Source of the DNA: JBDHZU01 sp039812085
GTDB lineage: Bacteria; Actinomycetota; Actinomycetes; S36-B12; UBA10799
Direction: 5' to 3'
Length of the DNA stretch: 22,190 bases
NCBI GenBank assembly: GCA_039812085.1
Contig: JBDHZU010000020.1
Location: forward strand, 1-22,190
A model generated the notes under the pieces. That model did not search any database and was not told where the DNA came from. It saw nothing but the letters and a program-made list of their open reading frames with translations. Both the position numbers and the translations under genes were made by a program. Numbering within the stretch: position 1 is the stretch's first letter; the number at the start of each line of letters is the position of its first letter. Below are positions 1 to 6,760 of the stretch, piece by piece.

Positions 1-1094
1 GCGGCAGCCTTCTTGCTGCCGTCCTTGGGTGGGATGCGGTTCATTGCGGCAGTAGTCGCAGCCTTCTGGGCGTGGACGTCCAGGTTGGTCTTGATCACGA
101 TGCCACCGCGCTTGAGCAAGGCGGCTCGATCCTGCGGAGTATCGCCAAACACCTTGTTATTGGCGACTTCTCGCAGCACGTAGTCGCAGTAGAAGGGCGC
201 GAAGCTGGTCGTGCAGCCGTTATCCGCCACCTTGGGGTCAAGGGTCTTCTTCAACGGAGTGTTCTGCGCCTGCGACATCTGCGTGGGAGTGATGACACCT
301 TGAGCCTGCATGCGCTCTAGCACGACGTTACGGCGGTGTTCGGCTGTCTTCGGGTGAGCGAATGGGTCGTAACCGACGGGGTTCTGCACCATTCCAGCCA
401 GTAGTGCAGCCTGGGGCAGAGTCAACTCGTTCGCATGCTTATTGAAGTAACGACGACTGGCAGCTTCCGCGCCGTAGGCACCAGAACCGAAGTAGGCGAC
501 GTTGAGGTAACCGTCCAAGATCTGCTGCTTGCTCAGCTTCTTTTCCATTGCGAGCGCGTAACGCATCTCTTGGATCTTGCGAGACATCGTGCGTTCACGA
601 GCTTCTTCGATTTCCTTCTTCGTCGTGGCGTTGGTGATCAGCAGGTTTCGCACGTACTGCATGGTGATGGTGGATGAACCCTGCTGAACGTCACCAGATG
701 AAGCATTTGTGAGCAGAGCACGGGCTGATCCTTGCGGGTCAACGCCGTGGTGTTCGTAGAAGCGAGCGTCCTCAGTCGCGATCAAAGCCTTCTGCAAAGT
801 CGTCGAGATCTTGTTCAGTGGGACGACGATGCGGTTCTGGTCATAGAGAGTGGCAATCCGCGTGCCGTCAGCGGCTTCAACGTAAGTGCGTTGGGGCAGG
901 GGCAGTGACTTCAATTCACTGGGCAAAGCCTCGAATGAGGTGTTTGCTTGTTTAGCGACGTACGCGCTTGCTCCCACCATTGGCATCGCGGCCAGAGCAA
1001 CAACTCCACCCAATGCAGCACTGATCCCGGCGAATTTGCGCACGGGAATGGACCGCTTGATGCGGGTTGACGATTGGGGGGAGGGCGCACCCAT
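1..1094 (-). CDS. Class A penicillin-binding protein, N-terminal part (cut by window edge)
   Basis: This is a bifunctional peptidoglycan synthase: a GT51 glycosyltransferase normally followed by a transpeptidase. Only about 364 N-terminal residues are present, because the frame runs off the left edge. After a short basic cytoplasmic tail comes one membrane anchor (about residues 20-50). The GT51 domain follows, with catalytic Glu108 in ATEDARFYEHHGVD, then GSSTITMQYVRN and the RKIQEMRYA motif. The transpeptidase domain and any PASTA repeats lie outside the window. I chose the ATG at 1094 (MGAPSPQ). An in-frame GTG eight codons upstream is possible, and neither start has a convincing Shine-Dalgarno sequence. 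The gene is divergent from a WhiB gene, the arrangement I recall for M. tuberculosis ponA2/whiB4 and for the Streptomyces wblA locus. It is probably a PonA2-type enzyme, but the symbol is left open because the C-terminus is not visible. Confidence 0.93.
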   Translation of the reverse strand, partial: MGAPSPQSSTRIKRSIPVRKFAGISAALGGVVALAAMPMVGASAYVAKQANTSFEALPSELKSLPLPQRTYVEAADGTRIATLYDQNRIVVPLNKISTTLQKALIATEDARFYEHHGVDPQGSARALLTNASSGDVQQGSSTITMQYVRNLLITNATTKKEIEEARERTMSRKIQEMRYALAMEKKLSKQQILDGYLNVAYFGSGAYGAEAASRRYFNKHANELTLPQAALLAGMVQNPVGYDPFAHPKTAEHRRNVVLERMQAQGVITPTQMSQAQNTPLKKTLDPKVADNGCTTSFAPFYCDYVLREVANNKVFGDTPQDRAALLKRGGIVIKTNLDVHAQKAATTAAMNRIPPKDGSKKAA

Positions 1095-1177
1095 GGGGTA
1101 GAGCGTAAGCGCGAATCTCACTCTATGAATATCGAGGGCCGAGAAAGTCGTCACAAAATGTAATCACTAGTAAATAA

Positions 1178-1196
1178 GGACTAGATAAGATAGTCC
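1178..1196. promoter_or_regulatory. Inverted repeat in the divergent PBP/whiB promoter region
   Basis: GGACTA - 7 nt - TAGTCC is a perfect 6-bp inverted repeat. It sits in the most AT-rich part of the 231-bp gap between the divergent PBP and WhiB genes. A TAnnnT hexamer (TAAGAT, 1186-1191) lies within it, so it may be an operator overlapping a promoter. It is not followed by a T-run on either strand, so it is not a terminator. The binding protein is unknown; WhiB autoregulation is only a guess. Confidence 0.4.
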
Positions 1197-1325
1197 AAAT
1201 CCACCTTTTGATCAGCGCACAGTGAACATACGGTTACCCGACGCGTCAGAAAATCAATCTGGCGGTTGCCCATCGTTTCCCCCGCTTGAGCACCGCCCCG
1301 AGCTTCAGACAGGTAAGAGGTAAAC

Positions 1326-1688
1326 ATGAATTGGACCGATGAGTGGGCCGCCGATGCAGCATGTCGGGGAATCGATCCGGATCAGTTGTTCGTTCAGGGA
1401 GCCGCGCAGAATCGCGCGAAGACCATCTGCATGGGGTGTTCAGTACGCACCGAGTGCCTGGCCGACTCGCTTGATAATCAAATCGAGTTTGGTGTCTGGG
1501 GTGGAATGACCGAACGTGAGCGCCGGGCGCTGCTTCGTCGTCGTCCCGATGTCACCTCATGGCGGCAGTTGCTGGAAACCGCGCGCACTGCGCATCAGAC
1601 AGCACCGGTTCCGGCTGCTGTGGTGGGACTCCCCACTCAGTCCGCCGTCAACGTCGCAGCCTTCGAGCGCACACCTGCCGCGGTGTAA
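1326..1688 (+). CDS. wblA: WhiB-family iron-sulfur transcription factor (WblA/WhiB4-like)
   Basis: A 120-residue WhiB-like protein. These are small actinobacterial regulators that hold a [4Fe-4S] cluster and act in DNA binding or with sigma factors. The four cluster ligands are Cys13, Cys35, Cys38 and Cys44 (C-x21-C-x2-C-x5-C). They are followed by the family turn GVWGG and a basic stretch (RERRALLRRR) typical of the DNA-contacting tail. The ATG is preceded by AGAGG at good spacing. The assignment to the WblA/WhiB4 branch rests on neighbours: a divergent PBP gene and convergent paired Get3-like ATPases, as I recall at M. tuberculosis whiB4 and S. coelicolor wblA. In those organisms the protein links redox stress to antioxidant genes or to the onset of development. 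The Pro/Ala-rich C-terminus (from about residue 85) looks unstructured. A hairpin terminator follows the gene. Confidence 0.93.
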   Translation: MNWTDEWAADAACRGIDPDQLFVQGAAQNRAKTICMGCSVRTECLADSLDNQIEFGVWGGMTERERRALLRRRPDVTSWRQLLETARTAHQTAPVPAAVVGLPTQSAVNVAAFERTPAAV

Positions 1689-1714
1689 TCGCAGTAATTC
1701 CAACGGTTTTCGTA

Positions 1715-1756
1715 CGACGGCCGGCACCCCAAAACTGGGGTTGCCGGTCGTCGTCG
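1715..1756 (+). terminator. Intrinsic terminator after whiB
   Basis: A long GC-rich hairpin begins about 27 bases after the whiB stop codon. Arm CGACGGCCGGCACCCC pairs, with two single-base bulges, with GGGGTTGCCGGTCGTCG around a 6-nt loop, and is followed by a short TTT. The T-run is weak but the stem is strong. It lies between whiB and the convergent bagB-like gene, where a terminator is expected. Confidence 0.65.
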
Positions 1757-1819
1757 TTTAGCGACTCGTCCGTGTTGTTCGAGGAGATAGACCAGCGATC
1801 GGTGCCGGGGGTTGTTGTC

Positions 1820-3022
1820 TTACTGGCTCAGCGCAGTGCCGATCTCGCGCAGCCCAGCTAAGTCGTGGACATCGCCTGCCAATACCGGGATAGCGACCGT
1901 TTGCACTGTCGGATGGGCTGAACAGAACGACTCCACTACGGCTGCCTGGCGTCGAGCCAGTGTCACGCGATCAGCATGTAGGCGAAGCATTCCGGCAACT
2001 GCATCATCCAGCTGTTCGGACTCGAGGTGTTCGGCAGCGGCAACGGCCGACTCCGATGACAACTGCCCAGCAGGCACAACCGTCACCCGGTTCAACACCA
2101 AGCCGGCGAGCGGCATTGATTCGGTGGCCAAGCGATCCACGAAGTAGGCGGCTTCTCTCACTGCATCACGTTCCGGTGCGGCGACCACTACGAAGCGTGT
2201 ATCCGGTGCCTGCAAGGTTGCGTAGGTCTGTTCGGCTCGTTGCCGGAACCCACCGAATAAGGCATCGAAGGACGAAACGAATGCTTGCAGATCGGATAAG
2301 AACTGTGCGCCGATGATCTTGGACAGCACGTTGGTGAAGACACCCAGCCCGGCTCCGACAACTCGCGATGACAGTCGTCCAGCACCTCGGGCAGGTGCTG
2401 CGAGCACACGCATGAGGCGCCCATCCAGGAATGAACCCAATCGTTTGGGGGCATCGAGGAAGTCCAACGCAGATCGGGAAGGTGGCGTATCCACCACGAT
2501 CAAATCCCATTTGCCCGACGATTCGGCATCGTGACGAAGCTGCCCCAACTTCTCCATCGCCATGTACTCCTGTGTTCCGGCGAAAGAGCTGGAAAGTGCC
2601 TGGTAGAAGGGGTTTTCCAGGATTGCTTGTGCGCGTTCTTCGTCGGAATGAGCAATCACGATTTCGTCAAACGTGCGCTTCATGTCCAGCATCATCGCGT
2701 CCAGTTGGCCGCCCTCGTAGCCAGGTAACGGGTCCACACCGCGCACCTGTCGAGGGGTGTTGTCCAACTCGGTGAGTCCCATGGACTGCGCCAAACGGCG
2801 GGCCGGGTCGATCGTCATCACACATACTTTGCGGCCATGTTCGGCTGCCCGTAGTGCCATCGAAGCGGCCGTCGTCGTCTTACCTACTCCGCCCGATCCG
2901 CAGCACACGATCACGCGGACCTCGGGGTCAGCGAGCATGGCGTCAACATCCATGGCAGGTGCTGAATCGGGCAGTACTGCGCGCACGTCACCCAAGGATT
3001 CGGGAGTAGGAATAGTCGTCAT
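1820..3022 (-). CDS. bagB: Get3/ArsA-like ATPase, second of a pair (BagB-like)
   Basis: A SIMIBI-class P-loop ATPase of the ArsA/Get3 group, 400 aa. The P-loop is GSGGVGKTT (residues 42-50). The signature-lysine position of the deviant Walker A (KGGxGK) is Ser43, so this subunit lacks the residue that normally reaches into the partner's active site. Switch I-like VMTIDPARRLAQSMG and switch II-like VVDTPPSRSALDFLDAP are present. Text from FYQALSSSFAGTQEYMAMEKLG to the DAPKRLGSF region closely resembles my memory of M. tuberculosis Rv3680 (BagB, a Get3 homologue). The gene is downstream of the BagA-like gene with 4 nt between stop and ATG. I chose the ATG at 3022 because GGAG lies 7 nt before it; an adjacent GTG at 3025 is an alternative. 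The two products probably form a heterodimer. The client is unknown, and arsenic resistance is not implied. Confidence 0.9.
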   Translation of the reverse strand: MTTIPTPESLGDVRAVLPDSAPAMDVDAMLADPEVRVIVCCGSGGVGKTTTAASMALRAAEHGRKVCVMTIDPARRLAQSMGLTELDNTPRQVRGVDPLPGYEGGQLDAMMLDMKRTFDEIVIAHSDEERAQAILENPFYQALSSSFAGTQEYMAMEKLGQLRHDAESSGKWDLIVVDTPPSRSALDFLDAPKRLGSFLDGRLMRVLAAPARGAGRLSSRVVGAGLGVFTNVLSKIIGAQFLSDLQAFVSSFDALFGGFRQRAEQTYATLQAPDTRFVVVAAPERDAVREAAYFVDRLATESMPLAGLVLNRVTVVPAGQLSSESAVAAAEHLESEQLDDAVAGMLRLHADRVTLARRQAAVVESFCSAHPTVQTVAIPVLAGDVHDLAGLREIGTALSQ

Positions 3023-3026
3023 CACG

Positions 3027-4067
3027 TCACTCCGAGAAGCCTTGGAGTCGCAGCATTCGAGCTAACGCGTACAGCCCACCCAGGTCGATTCCGCCGGACA
3101 GTTCCGCCAATGAATACACCGGCCGGTCGGTGGCATCGAGACGAGTGCGTTCCTGTCGCTCAAGTAAGACGCGTTCAGCGTGAGCGTGCGCTTCGGACAC
3201 CAGCGCGGTCGCAATCTTGGGCAGGGACAATCGCTTGGGTAGTGCGGCCTTGGACAACCCATCGGCCACCTCATCCACCGACAAAGTGCCAGCGTGTGCC
3301 GCCTGCAATGCGGGTTCAGGTAGCCGAGGTTCGCGCAGCATGTTCACCATCACGGCACCGACTGGCAGTTTCGCTTCGGTCAGTTCATGGATGCCATCGA
3401 GGGTTTCCTGCACCGGCATTTCTTCTAACAGAGTCACTAGGTGGACGGCTGTCTGCTTTGACCGGATCAACCCCATGACGGAGTCGGACTGATTCTTGAT
3501 CGGCCCGACCTTCGCCAGTGATCCCACTTCGCTGGTCACATTGAGAAATCGAGTGATGCGTCCGGTGGGCGGCGCATCAAGCACAACTGCGTCGTACACC
3601 GGTCGCCCTGCTTCGTCGGTCCGTTTGACTGCTTCCATCGCCTTGCCGGTAAGAAGCACATCGCGAACACCAGGAGCGATCGTGGTGGCGAAGTCGATCG
3701 CCCCCAGTTTTTTCAGCGCCCCACCGGCTCGGCGCAGGTTGTAGAAGATTTCGAGGTACTCCATCAGGGCATCTTCAGGATCAACGGCTAAGGCGTAGAC
3801 CTCGCCGCCATCTGGAGCAATGGCGATATGACGTTCGGCGTAGGGAAGCGGGGGAACGTCGAACATCTGCGCGATGCCTTGTCTGCCCTCGACTTCCATC
3901 AACAACACTTTGCGACCGCCCGTTGCCAGGGCCAATGCGAGTGCCCCCGCAACGGTTGATTTACCGGTTCCGCCCTTGCCACTGACGACGTGGAATCGGA
4001 CATCCGCCCAGGGGCCAGCCGGTGCCGGACGCGGCGGGCTAGCTGGCGGGCGGACCTTTCGACTCAC
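3027..4067 (-). CDS. bagA: Get3/ArsA-like ATPase, first of a pair (BagA-like)
   Basis: An ArsA/Get3-like ATPase of 346 aa with a complete deviant Walker A, SGKGGTGKST. The signature lysine is Lys31 and the P-loop lysine Lys36. Switch II-like VVLDAPPTGRITRFL and the conserved VEGRQGIAQMFDVPPLPY and TLLEEMPVQETL segments match what I recall of M. tuberculosis Rv3679 (BagA). Start choice: the frame is open upstream past 4134, but that would overlap the divergent DUF4177 gene. I prefer GTG at 4067, which gives an N-terminus of family length and has TACGCT seven bases upstream (a possible leaderless start). GTG at 4115 is an alternative, giving 362 aa. The N-terminal tail is Pro/Arg-rich. The gene is first in a two-gene minus-strand operon with bagB. 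This subunit carries the lysine that its partner lacks. Confidence 0.88.
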   Translation of the reverse strand: MSRKVRPPASPPRPAPAGPWADVRFHVVSGKGGTGKSTVAGALALALATGGRKVLLMEVEGRQGIAQMFDVPPLPYAERHIAIAPDGGEVYALAVDPEDALMEYLEIFYNLRRAGGALKKLGAIDFATTIAPGVRDVLLTGKAMEAVKRTDEAGRPVYDAVVLDAPPTGRITRFLNVTSEVGSLAKVGPIKNQSDSVMGLIRSKQTAVHLVTLLEEMPVQETLDGIHELTEAKLPVGAVMVNMLREPRLPEPALQAAHAGTLSVDEVADGLSKAALPKRLSLPKIATALVSEAHAHAERVLLERQERTRLDATDRPVYSLAELSGGIDLGGLYALARMLRLQGFSE

Positions 4068-4121
4068 GTCAGGCAGCGTAGCGAGCCGACCCAACTTTTT
4101 CGCCGGGCTAGTCACCAGGCA

Positions 4122-4127
4122 TAGAGT
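4122..4127 (+). promoter_or_regulatory. -10 box for a leaderless DUF4177 mRNA
   Basis: TAGAGT fits the actinobacterial TAnnnT -10 pattern. It ends exactly six bases before the ATG at 4134, so transcription would start at the A of the start codon. No Shine-Dalgarno sequence is present. The -35 is weak. Confidence 0.5.
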
Positions 4128-4133
4128 CGAGCC

Positions 4134-4289
4134 ATGACGACTTGGGAGTACATGACTGCACCGCTGCTGGTCCACAACACCAAAGCGATCCTGGACAACT
4201 TCGGCGCTGACGGCTGGGAGTTGGTGCAGGTGGTTCCTGGCCTGAACCCAGAGAACCTGGTGGCTTACTTCAAACGTCCTAAGGCGTAG
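4134..4289 (+). CDS. Small DUF4177-family protein (51 aa)
   Basis: A 51-residue protein beginning MTTWEYMTAPLLVHNT. It has the family core DGWELVQVVPG and ends in AYFKRPKA. DUF4177 proteins are short alpha/beta proteins of unknown function, and many actinobacteria keep one at this position between the Get3-like pair and a RidA-like gene. No signal peptide, membrane segment or cysteine is visible. The gene appears to be first in a plus-strand operon: the RidA-like ATG follows its stop by 9 nt. The ATG is the only reasonable start, and the promoter box described at 4122 points to a leaderless message. Confidence 0.85.
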   Translation: MTTWEYMTAPLLVHNTKAILDNFGADGWELVQVVPGLNPENLVAYFKRPKA

Positions 4290-4298
4290 TCACCGATC

Positions 4299-4769
4299 AT
4301 GGTCGATGTCCGAGCAGGGCTAGAGCGCCTTGGGCTACAACTACCAACAGTCTCAGCCCCGTTGGCGGCTTACGTGCCTGCGACTCGGGTCGGATCGTTG
4401 GTCTTCACTGCAGGCCAGCTTCCGCTCGTAGACGGTGTGCCGACCGCTGTTGGCCTGGTCGCTGATGATCCTGGTCCTGGTGAGGTCAGCATTGACGTCG
4501 CATATGCGTGTGCTCTTCGAGCAGGCCTGAACGCTATTGCTGCGGCGGGCACAGTGATCGATGTCGATCGCATCGTGCGGGTGGTCAAGGTGACTGGCTT
4601 TGTCGCTGGAGTACCCGATTTCGTCGCCATGCCGCAAGTGGTGAATGGTGCCAGCGAGTTATTCGGATCATTGTGGGAAGACGGTCATGCGCGGTCTGCC
4701 GTTGGCGTTGCTGCCTTGCCACTCGGTGTTCCGGTGGAGATCGAGGCTGTGTTCGAGATCGGCGATTGA
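4299..4769 (+). CDS. RidA-like (YjgF/YER057c/UK114 superfamily) protein
   Basis: A 156-residue member of the RidA superfamily, whose best-known members form trimers and deaminate reactive enamines/imines. Visible family features are VFTAGQLPL near residue 35, VVKVTGFVAGVPDF near 95-108, and the C-terminal block ARSAVGVAALPLGVPVEIEAV. Arg132 and Glu149 occupy the places of the catalytic Arg and the conserved Glu of RidA. The protein is somewhat longer than E. coli RidA (about 128 aa) because of N-terminal residues. M. tuberculosis has a homologue (Rv3678c) at the same place. The ATG follows DUF4177 by 9 nt and has no good Shine-Dalgarno, so it may rely on coupling. The stop overlaps the start of the next gene (TGATG). 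The actual substrate cannot be told from sequence. Confidence 0.9.
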   Translation: MVDVRAGLERLGLQLPTVSAPLAAYVPATRVGSLVFTAGQLPLVDGVPTAVGLVADDPGPGEVSIDVAYACALRAGLNAIAAAGTVIDVDRIVRVVKVTGFVAGVPDFVAMPQVVNGASELFGSLWEDGHARSAVGVAALPLGVPVEIEAVFEIGD

Positions 4770-5653
4770 TGGCCGACTCGCCATTGCGGATGCCAGATCG
4801 GTTCATCCAGCGAGCCCAGTCGATTGCCCAGGGTGACGGGCAGTGGGTGGCACCACCATGCCGGGACGCCGCAACCGTCGTACTGGTGATGGATACCCCC
4901 GATGGGGTGAGTGTGTTTCTGCAGAAGCGCCCGACCTCGATGGCGTTTGCCCCTGGGGTCTACGTCTTCCCGGGAGGAGCGGTCGAACCGATCGACTACT
5001 CGGATACGGACTCCGCAGATACCCGCGCAGATACGCCCGCTTGTCGGGCTGCAGCGATCAGAGAAACCGCGGAAGAAGCCCAGATTGAGCTGGGATCGCC
5101 GGATGCGTTGTCGTTCATCGCGCATTGGGTGACACCTGAACTAGAAGACCGTCGGTTCGATACCCGCTTCTACGCAGCAGTCATTGATGAACAGCAAGCG
5201 GCCATCGCGCAAGCCAGCACGACAGACGAATCTGATGAGAACGTCTGGATCAGTCCGAAGATTGCTTTGGCCGCGTCTCGTGATGGCCAGATGTTGATGC
5301 TTCCACCCACTGTCGCGGTACTGAGTGACCTTGCACAGCATGACGGTCAACCCGCACATGTCGTCGTCGAACGATTAGCTGATACGCCCATCCGCCCGCT
5401 GATGCCGCATCCGATCGCGGATGACTCACCTGCTGGATTCACCTGGGTGCTCATTGATGTGGCCACGAATGAACACGTTGCGTTGATGAGTGGGCCAACA
5501 AGAGGAAGCGAATCGAGCGGGACGAGGAAAACCACGACAGAGTATAGCCATGAAGACAAAGGCCGCTGTTGTTGGTGCTGTCGTGGCAGGTGCTGCGCTC
5601 GTGTTGTCCGGGTGCAATTCAGGCTCAAACAGCAGTTCAACCGAACTCACTGA
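4769..5653 (+). CDS. NUDIX hydrolase (NUDT7/19-like layout) with an abnormal C-terminus
   Basis: A NUDIX-fold hydrolase, probably acting on a nucleoside-diphosphate derivative or CoA ester. VFPGGAVEP opens the Nudix box at residues 67-74, and after a roughly 20-residue insertion RETAEEAQI (98-106) closes it. The metal-binding glutamates Glu99, Glu102 and Glu103 are present, but the conserved Gly of REUxEExGU is Gln105. The ATG overlaps the RidA-like stop (TGATG). A credible domain ends near residue 240. From there the frame runs on and its last 34 residues are read out of phase through the next gene's signal peptide, giving a Cys/Arg-rich tail (CCWCCRGRCC). Tandem stop codons TGATGA lie one frame off at 5484-5489, just where the domain would end. 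This suggests a lost stop, by indel or recombination, or a sequence error. Confidence 0.85.
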   Translation: MADSPLRMPDRFIQRAQSIAQGDGQWVAPPCRDAATVVLVMDTPDGVSVFLQKRPTSMAFAPGVYVFPGGAVEPIDYSDTDSADTRADTPACRAAAIRETAEEAQIELGSPDALSFIAHWVTPELEDRRFDTRFYAAVIDEQQAAIAQASTTDESDENVWISPKIALAASRDGQMLMLPPTVAVLSDLAQHDGQPAHVVVERLADTPIRPLMPHPIADDSPAGFTWVLIDVATNEHVALMSGPTRGSESSGTRKTTTEYSHEDKGRCCWCCRGRCCARVVRVQFRLKQQFNRTH

Positions 5654-6725
5654 TCAAGCCACTCTGCAAAACAAGCTCAATGAGTTGGTGACAAACGGCG
5701 GTCCTCCTGGAGCTATCGCCCTTGTACAGGTCAACAACAACGAGTACGTCTTCCACGCTGGGTATGCGGATGTATCTAAAAAGACGGAGATGAGTGAGAA
5801 CGCTCCATTCCGGATCGGCAGTGTTTCCAAGGTGTACAGCGGCACCGCTGTTACTCAGCTCGTGCAAGAGAAGAAAATCCACTGGACGGACACCATCGGT
5901 CATCTGCTTCCGAGCTTGCCGCAGGCGTGGCATTCCGCGACGATCTCGCAAGTTCTGCAGCACACCAGTGGCATCCCGGACTACATCAAGTCACCGACCT
6001 TCTTGAGTCAGTTCAGTTCCCATCCGACGATGGAACGCACACCGCAACAACTGGTCGACTACGTGGCGCATGAACCGTTGAAGTTCACGCCAGGCAGCAA
6101 ATACGAATACTCCGATACCGACAACATCGTCGCCGGGATGATCGTCGAACACGTCAGTGGCAAGAGCTACAACGAGAAGCTCAACCACATCACCGAACCG
6201 CTGGGATTGAACAAGACGACCCTTCCGTCTGATCCGGCATTACCCGCCGACGCGATCCGCGGCTACACGGATGTCGGCACTGACAAGCCGAAAGACATCA
6301 GCGAGATCATGAACCCCGGATTGGCTTGGGCGTCAGGTGGGATGTTGTCCACTGCGCATGAACTCAATGTGTATGTGCGGGCCCTGCTTGAGGGCAAGGT
6401 GGGCGATGCGGCGTCACTGACTGATCCGGTCAACTTCGTTGAAGGTGCCGGTGGACCCCCTGGGCCGGGAAAGAACTTCAGTGGCCGAGCGATCTACCGC
6501 TACGAAACTGACTGCGGCGTTGTCTACGGACATACCGGCAACCTCCCTGGCTACACCACCTTCATCGCCTCCGATGAAGCCGGAGGCAAGAGCGTTGTCG
6601 TGGGGGTCAACACCCAGATCAATGAGCAGACAACGGATCTCTACCAACGTTTGTTGGCGGTGGAAAACCAAGCAATCTGCTCGATGAACGGTGTGCCAGC
6701 CAACGTCGCTGGTCAGCAGAATTAA
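5550..6725 (+). CDS. Secreted lipoprotein serine hydrolase (beta-lactamase/DD-peptidase fold)
   Basis: A 391-residue exported protein of the class C beta-lactamase / R61 DD-carboxypeptidase superfamily. The N-terminus is a lipoprotein signal peptide with lipobox LVLSGC (Cys22), followed by a Ser/Asn-rich linker. Active-site motifs: Ser91-x-x-Lys94 in IGSVSK, a Tyr-Ser-Asp where Tyr-x-Asn is usual (YEYSDTDN), and a C-terminal GHTGNLPGY for the HTG/KTG box. LQHTSGIPDY and EPLGLNKTT are also typical of the family. It may be a D,D-peptidase, an esterase or a related hydrolase; sequence alone does not decide. I chose the ATG at 5550 because it starts the signal peptide; a longer frame from GTG 5490 adds residues that do not look like one. 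It overlaps the NUDIX frame by 104 nt and interrupts an otherwise conserved block, so it is probably a later insertion. Confidence 0.92.
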   Translation: MKTKAAVVGAVVAGAALVLSGCNSGSNSSSTELTDQATLQNKLNELVTNGGPPGAIALVQVNNNEYVFHAGYADVSKKTEMSENAPFRIGSVSKVYSGTAVTQLVQEKKIHWTDTIGHLLPSLPQAWHSATISQVLQHTSGIPDYIKSPTFLSQFSSHPTMERTPQQLVDYVAHEPLKFTPGSKYEYSDTDNIVAGMIVEHVSGKSYNEKLNHITEPLGLNKTTLPSDPALPADAIRGYTDVGTDKPKDISEIMNPGLAWASGGMLSTAHELNVYVRALLEGKVGDAASLTDPVNFVEGAGGPPGPGKNFSGRAIYRYETDCGVVYGHTGNLPGYTTFIASDEAGGKSVVVGVNTQINEQTTDLYQRLLAVENQAICSMNGVPANVAGQQN

Positions 6726-6760
6726 TCCTCGTTGGGCAGCAACGACGAACTGGCGATTCG

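Noticed and set aside
1219..1237. Possible CRP site (GTGAACATACGGTTAC) upstream of whiB
   Set aside because: The half-sites are separated by 8 rather than 6 bases and the second is mismatched (TTAC), so it does not fit the TGTGA-N6-TCACA operator.
4068..4175. Longer BagA-like protein starting from ATG at 4175
   Set aside because: It would overlap the divergent DUF4177 gene by 42 nt and add residues (MDQQRCSHVL...) unlike the family N-terminus; GTG 4067 or 4115 fits better.
4508..4768. N-terminal extension of the NUDIX gene back to 4508
   Set aside because: The added residues are an out-of-frame reading of the RidA-like gene (Cys/Arg-rich), and the ATG at 4769 overlaps the RidA stop in the usual TGATG way.
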